From: Ascidia mentula
Lineage: Eukaryota > Chordata > Ascidiacea > Phlebobranchia > Ascidiidae
DNA length: 64,000 bases
Direction: 5' to 3'
Assembly (NCBI GenBank): GCA_947561715.1
Contig: OX387197.1
Coordinates: 7,437,001 to 7,501,000 of the forward strand
Shown here piece by piece: positions 35,201-44,500 of the stretch (within the stretch, counting starts at the first letter, position 1; every line of letters begins with the position of its first letter). The notes beneath the pieces are model-generated. The model had not been told where the DNA came from. It did no database searches and saw only the letters and a program-made list of their open reading frames with translations. A program made the translations under genes and the position numbers.

Positions 35201-38190
35201 ATTAAAAGCAAAACATTTACACAAGTTACAATCACTTGCGAAGTCCCAGCGTCAGTCAAGCTTATAAATACCAACAAGTTGTTTTACAAAAATACGACAG
35301 TTTCGCCAACAGGCATTAAAATTAATTTATCTTTTAATCATGTGATGCAGGAATATGATTTTTTATAAAATTTAAAACAAAATAGAACATTGTAAATGTT
35401 CTTACCATCCTCACTATCAAATACAAGCAAAATCCCATCCGGCATCGGATACGTGTGGTCAATATTTACGTGATGATTTTCACGAAAATATTCCTCCACC
35501 TCATCCAGTTTATCAACACGGTTGGTTTGCAAAAGTACACATCTAGAAAAACGTTTCAGGTTTTGTTTCGCATATTTTTTTGGAATAGCTTTTGTTCGTT
35601 GGTGTTTGGGAGTTAGATATTTAAATACATGTAATTTTATACCTGTTTCCTGCATCCTCCTGAAAAAGTTCACTGTTTTCCTGCAGAATATCAAACCAAT
35701 CGTAAATTTTTTCACTGCTCCGGTAACGAGACGCATTCGGCTGATGCTTTTTTGGAGTTGAAACATTGCGATCTGACAAAAATTGCAATATAACCAAATT
35801 TGGTTGAAATTGTCTCTTGGGTGAGCGCATGGATATTAATAAAATCGCAATGGTTACATCAAATGAAATTCAATTACCCTGAAAATTGTTTGGCTGTTCT
35901 GTTTTAGAAACCCAGCCTGCAATAAAAATGTCAAACAATTATTTAGGCAAGCACAATTTTTGACTGCACTTTTGTTTTGTAAACTATAGACACAAGCCTT
36001 ATCCATAATATATTACCTAAAGGTTGCTGACCTCTGTTTCAGACCAACTGCAAGAGTTGGAAAATACATACGTCGTAACAGTTTACCAACTGACCGCGGC
36101 TTTGTCTTTCCGAGCTGGTTGAGGAGGACGAGGTGGCCCTGCTTCGTGTTGGTTGCTCTTTACGTTTTGGCATTGATGACCTTTCAGCAGTTGCGATTGG
36201 TTTTTCGTGTGTATGAACCGGTTCGTAGCTTGTGCTTCGTCTGCCCCTTCCTCGACCACGATTGTTGGCTTGCTCCTCTCTGATACGGTCTCTGGCTTGG
36301 CCACGATTGTTGGCTTGCTCCCCTCTGGTACGGTCTCTGGCTTGGCCACGATTGTTGGCTTGCTCCTCTCTGATACGGTCTCTGGCTTGGCCGGCTGTCA
36401 CAACAGAACAATCAACCAACAAACGTAGTTTTGCGATTGAAAATAAACTGTGACAAAATATGTCCAAAAATTATGTTTGAAATGCGGTACCAACCCCTGA
36501 TGAAGTCAGGCCGCATGGCAGACGAAACGTCGACAGAATACAGTTCGTTAATTTTGTGCCAGAAGATCAGTCAATTTTAAATTTTAATATGCCAGGTAGC
36601 AATAGTAGTACAATAGAAGAGTTTTTATGTTGCAGAACAAAGGGGTGGGGCCATGGTAATTTTGCATGCTGTACCTTTCATGCTATAAATGGCAACATGA
36701 ATAAAGAATTCTTTTACCTTCAGTTGGATCCCATAGGATGTACATTTTGTGGTTAAACTCAGTGAGATCCCCGCCTTCAAGCAGTGCCTGTCTGGCAGAT
36801 TCCTGCAGCAATCAAAATACTTTAATGTAACTTCGGTCTGAGACGGGAGACAATGTTACAACATGGGTTACAATGAAACCAGAGAACATTATTATCATCC
36901 AACCATCAAAAATATGTCTGTGTAAAACTTTGTTGGGAATATTAACTACTTCCAAACTTACGTGGTTGGCGAAATTTACTTTCACAAAAGGCCTTCTATT
37001 TCCTTCCAGACGATTCGGCAGAAATAAGTCATCAATATTGCCATATCTACAAATCACCAACACAAAACATTAGAAAAAAGTCACAAAGTCAGATTTTCAA
37101 TTATTAACCAAACTGTTAAAACCGAGGCAATATAAATGTGTTCTACTGTGGTTCGTCTCGGGTCTTTGTCGGGTTAGCTAGACGACAAGACCGTCGTGAA
37201 AGCTGCGCTGATGGTCTAAACTGCCAGCAGCTCGTTGATTTAAAGGTGCCTCATTGCTTGTACAGATTCAATATACGTTTTGAAAAACTTACTGGTTAAA
37301 ATGATCAAACATATCCTTTCTGTTAAACATGTGCAATGGAACATTTCTGCATTCAATTCGCCGTTGAAGACGCTGAACCTCATCCTCCTGATAACTTGAT
37401 GTGGAGTTTCTTGGTGTAGGTATCGGTCTGTCCTTGGAAAACTTCCTTTGTGTTGGACTGGGCTGTGATGGACCCTCGTTGCTTTCTGTGATTTATTTGC
37501 AATGTTTTCACAATTTTTTTAACACTTATAACGCGCATTGCACCAATGTAAATGAAACACCAAGTAGAGATACGACATGATCCGCGACTTCGTTTGCTAC
37601 GCAACCAGCATACAAAAAAACAACAGAGGTGAAACCTCGGTTCCACCACGGCGTCACGTGATGACAAACACTTCCAGCTTTGTGCTGAGGGCGCTAGCAA
37701 GTTAATCATAAACCTTGCACGTAAAAAGCAAATACGAACCCTGAATGTCTGCCGTGCGACGCCTGTCAGTTCTGTTTTCAGGCAAACTGTCGGTAATGTT
37801 CAAGTCGATGAACTTGCCACGGTGCTTGATTTTCAATCCTCTGTCTTTCAACAACTTGACATCTAAAAACAAACAGGCTGGCGGTTGCTAATACAAAGTT
37901 CGTTGGCGTCACTGCTTTATCAGTCAACTGGCTTTGAAATTTTCGTGCTAAACACATATTTTGCTTTACCAATCCACTTCAAAACACTCACATTCATTAT
38001 TTTTGAGAAGGATTTCGGCGGCCCCTTCGACCCTGGTGCCTTCTTCACCTCGCACGAATTCGATTGTTTGCAATGCATCCTTATCACCCAAAGTTTCACC
38101 AATTTTCAGCTTCAGTGGAAAAAGTCCGTAGCCCTTTGGAATGTCGCACACGTACAGTTCGCGGACGCTTTCATCATCAGTCATGGCCAA
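23988..38190 (-). CDS. PARP14-like gene P2 (complete): RRMs, KH-like, 3 macrodomains, WWE, ART
   Basis: About 39 exons and about 2,200 codons (human PARP14 about 1,800). Start ATG 38190; stop at 23988. Exons checked: 38190-37992, 37862-37740, 37485-37293, 37046-36962, 36802-36718, 36394-36087; the last two are 24691-24514 and 24259-23988. Domains, N to C: RRM1, RRM2, Arg-rich linker with minisatellite, RRM3, RRM4, KH-like array, macrodomains 1-3, KH-like, WWE, ART. It is expected to mono-ADP-ribosylate proteins or nucleic acids and to bind RNA and ADP-ribose; the vertebrate relative acts in interferon and antiviral responses. All reading phases checked are open, so it looks intact. It lies head-to-tail with P3, 1.2 kb downstream of the P3 stop. 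Start choice is supported by the matching Met-Ala-Met-Thr-Asp start in P3. Confidence 0.92.
26591..27437 (-). other. P2 macrodomain 3
   Basis: Exons near 27437-27277 ([19 protein letters not shown]), 27140-26904 ([28 protein letters not shown]) and 26823-26591 ([26 protein letters not shown]). The last exon extends further (GLLTKVKNAGTAVLSAIGLA) than in P3, with donor GTGAGC at 26590. Confidence 0.8.
27771..28797 (-). other. P2 linker and macrodomain 2
   Basis: Linker exons near 28797-28683 and 28622-28536 precede the macrodomain. The macro fold is in 28296-28191 ([18 protein letters not shown]) and 28119-27771 ([34 protein letters not shown]). The NxxN motif of hydrolase macrodomains is not kept (TST replaces it), so a binding role is more likely. 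The glycine loop GAGGF is intact in P2. Confidence 0.8.
28899..29706 (-). other. P2 macrodomain 1
   Basis: Exons near 29706-29546 ([24 protein letters not shown]), 29414-29283 ([18 protein letters not shown], then [11 protein letters not shown]) and 29115-28899 ([16 protein letters not shown]) form a full macro fold. The NASN asparagine, the diglycine loop and the GIFG loop are present. These are features of ADP-ribosyl hydrolase-competent macrodomains, and hydrolase activity has been reported for macrodomain 1 of vertebrate PARP14. Confidence 0.85.
30552..30625. repeat. Imperfect two-copy direct repeat in P2 intron
   Basis: TTCGTTTATTTTCAAAC followed by TTTTATATATTC occurs twice in a row, the second copy with a 3-bp insertion. 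It lies between exons 30870-30660 and 30507-30237 and is absent at the matching place in P3 and P4. Confidence 0.7.
30900..31047. repeat. Fold-back MITE-like element in P2 intron
   Basis: Inverted ends GTGAGCTGCAGGCAGATGG (from 30923) and its near-complement ending CGCAGCTCAC (31046), with ACTGTTTCGACC and GGTCAAAACAGT inside. The flanking GGAGCCAATAATATGATT also precedes the copy at 55.2 kb, so the family's true edge may lie further out. No coding capacity. Confidence 0.75.
33962..35918 (-). other. P2 RRM3 and RRM4 exons
   Basis: Exons near 35774-35645 ([18 protein letters not shown]), 35545-35405 ([14 protein letters not shown], then [14 protein letters not shown]), 35187-35083 ([16 protein letters not shown]), 35016-34890 and 34812-34748 form RRM3 plus a following acidic module. 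Exon 34139-33962 ([20 protein letters not shown], then [12 protein letters not shown]) is RRM4. A 38-bp exon near 35918-35880 is likely because P3 has a matching one. Confidence 0.75.
34481..34707. mobile_element. Miniature hAT-like element in P2 intron
   Basis: A 227-bp unit between RRM4 exon 34139-33962 and the upstream exon near 34750 has inverted ends CAGTGTTTCCCAACC and GGTTGGGAATCACTT (13 of 15 pair) and repeats GGTGGTACGCG internally. CAGTG-TTCCCAACC ends are typical of hAT elements. A convincing 8-bp target duplication was not seen. Confidence 0.7.
36087..36394 (-). repeat. P2 Arg-rich linker exon with 15-residue minisatellite
   Basis: Positions 36389-36255 hold three tandem 45-bp units encoding QARDRIREEQANNRG, with the middle unit changed at two residues. 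An RGRGRR stretch and a Ser/Thr/Arg-rich tail ending near ERQSRGQL follow. The same exon in P3 has a single unit. The linker is predicted disordered and charge-patterned. Confidence 0.9.
36497..36600 (+). repeat. Hammerhead-core-like hairpin and tail in P2 intron
   Basis: CTGATGA is followed by a stem (GTC...GCC GCAT GGC...GAC), then GAAACGTCGACAG, then a tail containing GCCAGAAGATCAGT and ATATGCCAGGTAGCAA. The copy at 57.9-58.05 kb shares the same order (GAAACGTCGG, GCCAGAAGAACAGA, ATATGCCTGGCAGCAA), so this is a dispersed family. The layout resembles the hammerhead-containing ends of Penelope-like elements. Confidence 0.6.
36718..38190 (-). other. P2 RRM1 and RRM2 exons
   Basis: RRM1 is split over 38190-37992 ([16 protein letters not shown]) and 37862-37740 ([19 protein letters not shown]). 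A Pro/Ser linker opens the exon 37485-37293, which ends with RRM2 strand 1 and helix 1 (NVPLHMFNRKDMFDHF). RRM2 continues in 37046-36962 (YGNIDDLFLPN, RPFVKVNF) and 36802-36718 (SARQALLEGGD, KMYILWD). This is the expected N-terminal RNA-binding layout of PARP14. Confidence 0.8.
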
Positions 38191-38345
38191 TGGCCGCCAA
38201 TTTTATCTTACTTTGAATGCAAGACAGATTCCAATCTACAGTTATATCTGCAGAAATGTATTTCCTATAACATAACTTTAAATTAGTTTGTATAGCTGGT
38301 GAGTAGATAACAGTGTAGGCTACAGATAGCAGTAGTTGTTAATCA
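38191..38345 (-). promoter_or_regulatory. P2 upstream block conserved with P3
   Basis: The 155 bp upstream of the P2 ATG are nearly identical to the 162 bp upstream of the P3 ATG (53824-53985), including GATTCCAATCTACA, TGTATTTCCTATAACATAAC and ATCAGCATTC. Similarity fades further upstream. It probably holds the 5' UTR and core promoter. No TATA box or interferon-type element was recognised with confidence. Confidence 0.55.
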
Positions 38346-39396
38346 GCATTCAGTACCTACAAACTGTGAAAGCGTCATGTTATGTGAGTGAAAAAGTGTT
38401 AAGTCTTTACATTCATTTAAGTTTTTACCCTTTTATGGCGCCCTTCCCTTCTTTGCTATCTTTTAAACCAGTACAGCTTTAGTCAGAAACATTTGGTCGA
38501 ATTGTGCAGTTCACATATGACTGTTCCAACCTTACGCCTGCTTGTTTTGCGACTCTAGTTCCTGTTTCTTAACCTACAGAAGGCAAAAGGGGAAGTGATT
38601 GAATGGAAACTTTGCTCTCTACCACGGGGCTTACCCGAACTCGATGAACTTTGCCCTTGGCTATAGAAATATACTCTTTTAACATTACTTCACAAAAATA
38701 CAGCATTCTGCTTGTTTATAACAGAAAAATTGCGGTTGGATTTAAATGAAATTTAAAAACGACCACGACATCTTTTTTTAATATGCTGCGTCATCCTAAA
38801 AATGCTGTTTCAGGCAATCATGAGTTTGATGTTACGTGTTTCGTAAATTCTATGGAGGTTTGTTCGTGATTTCGACTTCGCGTCATCAATGGATCTGACG
38901 TAACAATGCTGCAGGTAAAGAAATGTTTTTCCCACAATAGGATTAAGGGTTGCGCTACACGCGTTTTAATGAACACCTCCTATCTAAACCAATGCATTTT
39001 CAACTAATCTTTTCCTGCAGCATTGTGACGTATTTTAAGAAGTCTTATTTTATTGGAAAGAATGAGCAAGAGACTTTGTTACTATATATGTATTATCATG
39101 CGACGCTAATTCACAATGCAATAAAACAGAAGGGAATTAAAAGCTTATTTATTACGAACCTGTACTGATCTGCATATATATTTGTACATACCGTTGAGTT
39201 TGACCAAGAAGTAAACAGTAACTACGACATTTCATTAAAGGTTCCGCATAAAATTTAGGATACCGCGAACAAAAGAAACCACCAACACTGCTTATAGGAC
39301 TAAGGAACAGAAAGTAAGAAGAAGTTTTTCAACGCATGGCTCTGCAAAAACGACAGAGGAAACCAAAGCAGTGTGTGTTACAAAGAGTTCAGACAT
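38346..39396. other. Spacer between P2 promoter block and P3 stop
   Basis: About 1 kb of AT-rich sequence with no gene recognised. It must carry the P3 3' UTR; TTTATT near 39147 (AATAAA on the minus strand) is a possible polyadenylation signal. Confidence 0.4.
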
Positions 39397-41553
39397 TTAC
39401 TTATACGTGAAAATATACAGAGGATAAACGCTGGCATCTCGAAATACAACGAATATAGTGGGATTTCTTATATCATTTACAACACTATCATACGGGGATC
39501 CGTCATTTTGCATCGGAATGACATTGAGGGATGAATTCCCCGCGCAGTATTTACCAGTCACTACTTCAGCTAATATCATACAACGTAGTCCTCGGCCATC
39601 TGGTGTAGTATAATCGGCTGAGTATTGTGCTGTAGTAGCAAAATAAACACCTCTTCCATAAGCTGTGCCTGTTGGAATGACAACAAACACTTCAGAACAA
39701 ACAAACTGGATCGTTGGAACAGGATCATAAAACATTTATTTTACTTCAATTTACTTCACATAACGTAATTATCACAATAATATGGTTTAGAGATTAAATC
39801 ATAGACAACACATGAGCTTCTGTGTGCGATGTTTAGAATTACTAACTTACTTGCACGAAACAAAAATTCCGAATAAAATTATACGGATAAAGAATTAAGA
39901 TAAATAGTTGCAGTTACTCATAATTTTAATTTGCACAATACGCGTGAACTTGAACAACACCAAACAAATAGGTACTGGACAGAAAACAAATTAGTACCAT
40001 TTTTTCCCGCGTAACTCCTGTCAAATCCATTCTTACAAATGCTAGTGCATGTGGAGCCTGCAGTTCCATGGTAAAGCTCTCGGGTGACATGCTTGCTTTG
40101 CAGCTTCTTCTCTATCTTAAGTTTTTGCTCCTGAAACTGTCTCCATAACGTCGGGTTCTGTATTCGGTGTAACTGTAAAAACATTTTTTCACGCTCAACA
40201 GGTGAGAACGTTGTTAACTATCACTTAAAGTATTGGTTCTCAAAAATTTTTAGTTAAATTTTCTATAAAATTCAATTTAGAGAAAAAATATCTGATTTGT
40301 GAATAATGCGGTAAAAAAATAACGCGAGCCGACATTTGAGTAACACCGACCAAAAGGAAACTTTTCATGATGTCGCTTAATTATATCGAGACGAACGAGG
40401 AGCAAATGGACATTAGAACTTACACTAATAATTTGAGACACTCCCAATAATGATGTAAATCTTGTGACCATGCGATTATATTCAAAAGAATTTGCAGGAA
40501 CTGCAACTTGCTTCCACATTTGATTTCCAATGTCATCCCAGGTTTGGGGAAGTGGGTCTACGAAATAACATGAACAATTGAACACAGTTTCGTCTATTTT
40601 CTGTAAGTTTGAAACTCTTCACAGGAGAACATAAAAAAAAACACAAGAAGGCTCCCAGATAATCAAAACCTACTGTCGACGATGGAGGATATAACTTTTC
40701 TTTCTAGTTTGTATGTAAAATTTCTTGTGTAAGCTTCCATCTTTGAAAAGTCTACCGCACATTGAAGCTTTGTACCGCGTTCCATTGCAGTCACTTTTGT
40801 TTTTCCTTTTTCATCTTTCTGCAAAAATAGATGATTGTTTTTGCTAATTTGCGTATTTTCATGTTTCACAAATTTTACACCATCAACGCATGTAGTAAAT
40901 GTTTACATTCAAATCGTATAAATTTCGTTTAACCTTGTAGGCCTCTTCTAACTGATAGTTGGCCCTGAGGGAAAACTCCCCTTGGCTTCCATTTTGGTCG
41001 TCGTATTTCCACATAACATATTTGGAAATGTGAAGCGCTTGTTTGAACTGGTGAATTATGTCGTTTGCTTGCGTGTAGGCTTCCAAAACATTTGGGCGTA
41101 ACCCTTTGATGGTAAGTTCCCTGCGTACGTAATGTTATTTGCAATATATTGTGTTTTAGTGTCACATGCGATACCCGGACAAAAAAAACGTTTTATTCTT
41201 ATGCAATAAACAAAAATCTTAAAGTACTTGTTTGAGGTCTGCTCGATCAGGACATTTTCCCTTTTGGTTAGGTCCATAAGTTCCTGTTGAACTTCCGGTC
41301 TCAAATCTCCGATCACTTCATTTTTTATTACCTTCGTGGCGCTCAACTCACCAACTACGTCTTGAACAGCTTCGAAGGCCTTTAATATAAATATTTACTT
41401 GTGTTCTTCTTTCCTTGAAATAAACCTAGAGTTGATACCTTTTCGACGTCGTTTTTGTTCCACGAGCAGAACAATATGCGAACCGCATCACGTTCAAATG
41501 ATGTTCCTTGTTTTGGTATAATCGACGGTGGCTTAGGTTGGCTTTGTGATTTC
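39397..41553 (-). other. P3 KH-like module, WWE and ART catalytic domain
   Basis: Exons near 41553-41440 ([15 protein letters not shown]), 41384-41227, 41122-40935 ([19 protein letters not shown]), 40818-40676 ([13 protein letters not shown]), 40561-40427, 40172-39998 ([12 protein letters not shown]) and about 39665-39397 ([27 protein letters not shown]). It ends IFTYK. The last exon is only about two-thirds identical in protein to that of P2, in contrast to the near-identical middle of the gene. Confidence 0.88.
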
Positions 41554-44500
41554 CCTGTGTTGCCATGTAAACAACTTTAAAACGTAACCAGTCGCTTTTT
41601 TTGAAAAAAACATTTGGGCAACTTAAGATCGATAGGTAACATATTTATACACGTTATTTGCTGCACCTGAAGAAGCGAGATCAATCTCGCGAAAGCTCGT
41701 GCTAATAAAGTGGTTTCATAGTCAGTCCCTTATAAAAGCAGTGCACAAGCAAGCAATATATTCATAGATCAGAGACTGACACGGCAAATTGAAGAAATTG
41801 AATTATGATATTTATGAGTCAAAGTTAAGTTTTTAATGATCTTTTGTAAAACGAAGAGCTTTTTCTTATCGAGTATCAACAATATCACCGAATCCTAGCG
41901 CTTAACTAACGAATGAAAGCAAATTTTTCCAATAATCTTTTACTTTGAGAAGGTTGATTCAGGAGCGTTTCTTGAAAATCGGACAACATGTTTCCTTGAA
42001 AAACAAAAACTTTTATCTTTTGTAAATTCCTTGGATTAGTTTTGTCAAATTTGTCAATGGCGGAGGCGAAGGTCTTGGCTACCACAGGGCTGGAGAGTCC
42101 AATTCCACCTGCAAGTACGGAGAGAAAGTTAACTTACGACAAATTCATTTGGTTCTATGTTGCATTAAATTATCACCCTTTAACCGACAAGATATCTTGC
42201 GCAGGGTTTTTGGATTTGTGTGTCGGAAATGGGTCAAAATTTCGTATCATACCTGTACCAACCGGTGGAACAGCTAAACTATTGACGCCAAGTCTGTCGG
42301 CTTCTGTGAAACAGTCAATGAGAACATTCTCAAGTTGGTTTGGATCGTTCGGTGTATCAATATGCAAAATATATTGGCAGAGATTCCCGCCTGTCGTTAC
42401 TCTCATGCTGTTGGTGTGACTAATCGGATTGGTTACCCACTCCTGGACAATTCCTTGACCCGCTTTGGCCACAAGAGCTTTTCCAACCTTGCCTGTAAAC
42501 AAGGTGAACCGTTTTTTTACGAGTATGTTTGGGGAACGAATTATTAACAATCTGGAAACCAGTACCATGTGTGCTTCCGGGGGACAGGTTATATATTTGT
42601 TTTCAAACATTTAATGCAAAAATTTTTGATACATTAAATTTGCATGCAAACAGTCTTCATTCATGTAATGTCTTCCAAAAGCTCAAAGTCAGAATACATT
42701 AATGTGCCGGGAACTTGGTCCTAATTTCCTCACCGGAAAGTGTAAATTGCCTGGTCGAGTTAACTATAGCAGGACTGCTAGTCGTGGTAATGTCTCCTTG
42801 TTTTACGATAACTTGGATTGTGGTTAGGTTGACAGTTGCTGGTGCCGGATTGCTTGTTGGTACTTGAGAAATGTTGGCTGACAGTTCTGTTTGTGCAGCC
42901 TAAACATAAAACCAATATCATAACTGATAAATTTGCGCCCAATTTCGCATTTCTTCTATTTGAAACAAATTAACTTTTTTGACAATCCCAATTCCCTCTT
43001 TAATATAGTCACCCTGAAAGTACTTTGACATGATAGTTCCTGTGACGACTGAACGAAACTGGGTGTGTACACGCACAGTTTCGACCTGAAATTAGTGTGC
43101 CCGCTAGTGTAAAAGCTAGCACAGTGCCACTGTCAACAGCTGTACTGATGAGACCTTACAGGTCGAGAGAGTGCGTGTACACAACCTGTCTGCAGCTTTC
43201 CAATATTATGGCTTTTTTGCACATCATTTACATTAGTTTTTAAGATTTTGCAACACGCAAATTGGAAAAGGGCATGTGCCATTGGGGATTTTTAGGCTAG
43301 GATTTAATCTGGAAATCATTGTTGCTTTCACAAAACAGAAGACAACCTTACATCGCGTGAATGTCGTACTACATGTATACATACCGAAATAGTCGAAGCC
43401 TCGCCGGGATAAATCACCAAATGCACATTAGTAAGTTTGCTGGCTTCGTAGTTCCTCACTACCTCATCAAACACCTTGACTACTTCTTGTGACGGATACT
43501 GGAAACTGACAGCTCCTAGAGCAGGGAAGGCGATTGAAGAATAGCCGCTGTTATCGGCTTTGTCCAGGCATGTTTGAATCGCTTCTTGCAAGAATTCCTC
43601 CCCATTGTAGGGATTGTAGTTTCCGAACATCACGTGATACACCTCTTGGCAGGAAAGGTTAAACCCAGGGGTTGAAACGACGTCACCGAGTTTAAGATGT
43701 TTGTGACTGGCTTGGTGGCAAGCTTCCTGTAAACGCAAATAAATTCGATATCCACTCTAAATGAAAGCATTTGATTTTTCATTAAAAACTTCTTTGGCTC
43801 TGTGATCTTTATATTTGCTTGTTTTTTTTTTTGCAGAGATATATATGTATTGTTGGGTGCAAAATACTTGGAGTTAATTACTTGAAATAGAAAAGCCAAA
43901 GCGAATATGCTATTATTGATATTAGCTTTGACTTTTTTATTTCATATATGTATTATTTTCTGCCTTAAGTTTACCTCTAAAGAAAACTACTTTTGCATTG
44001 TGATCTTTATGTTTGTTTGTTTGATTTTCTGCAAACATAAAAATGTATTGTTTTCTTTTTAAAGTTTACCTTTAAAGCAATTCCGGCCTGCTTAAGGAGT
44101 GCTTTCGATATTGACGATCCTTGACAGTTGACAAGGTTTTCAGGGTTAGTTGACGTCACAATTACATCGGCCTAGCAACAAAAACCGGTTTTTGAAACAA
44201 GGAAGGCACCGACACAAATTTTGGACACCCTATAAACGTTTACACTAATACTTGGTCAAATTGCTACCTGGAATGTGGATATATCGCCCATAGCGACAAT
44301 GAACTGCAGCTGCCTTCCTCTTGCTTTGTTTCTTGGCGTTGTGTGTTTTTCCTACAATACATTCAAAAAGCTGAATGAGTAAGTTTGTATTCTCGCTCAG
44401 TCAAAAACATTTACACACCCTCGGAGGGGATTCCAGGATCACAGAATCCTCCAATGGGATGTTTTGGTTGGAATTGACAGTTTTAAGAGATTTTTCGAAC

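Noticed and set aside
36255-36389. CRISPR-like repeat array
   Set aside because: The units are directly adjacent with no spacers and are coding; this is an animal minisatellite.
36207-36453. Two repetitive plus-strand frames over the minisatellite
   Set aside because: The repeat is open in several frames because its unit is a multiple of three; the minus frame fits the PARP exon phases.
38885-39170. Possible small gene in the P2-P3 spacer
   Set aside because: Short AT-rich frame only; not conserved in the P3-P4 spacer.
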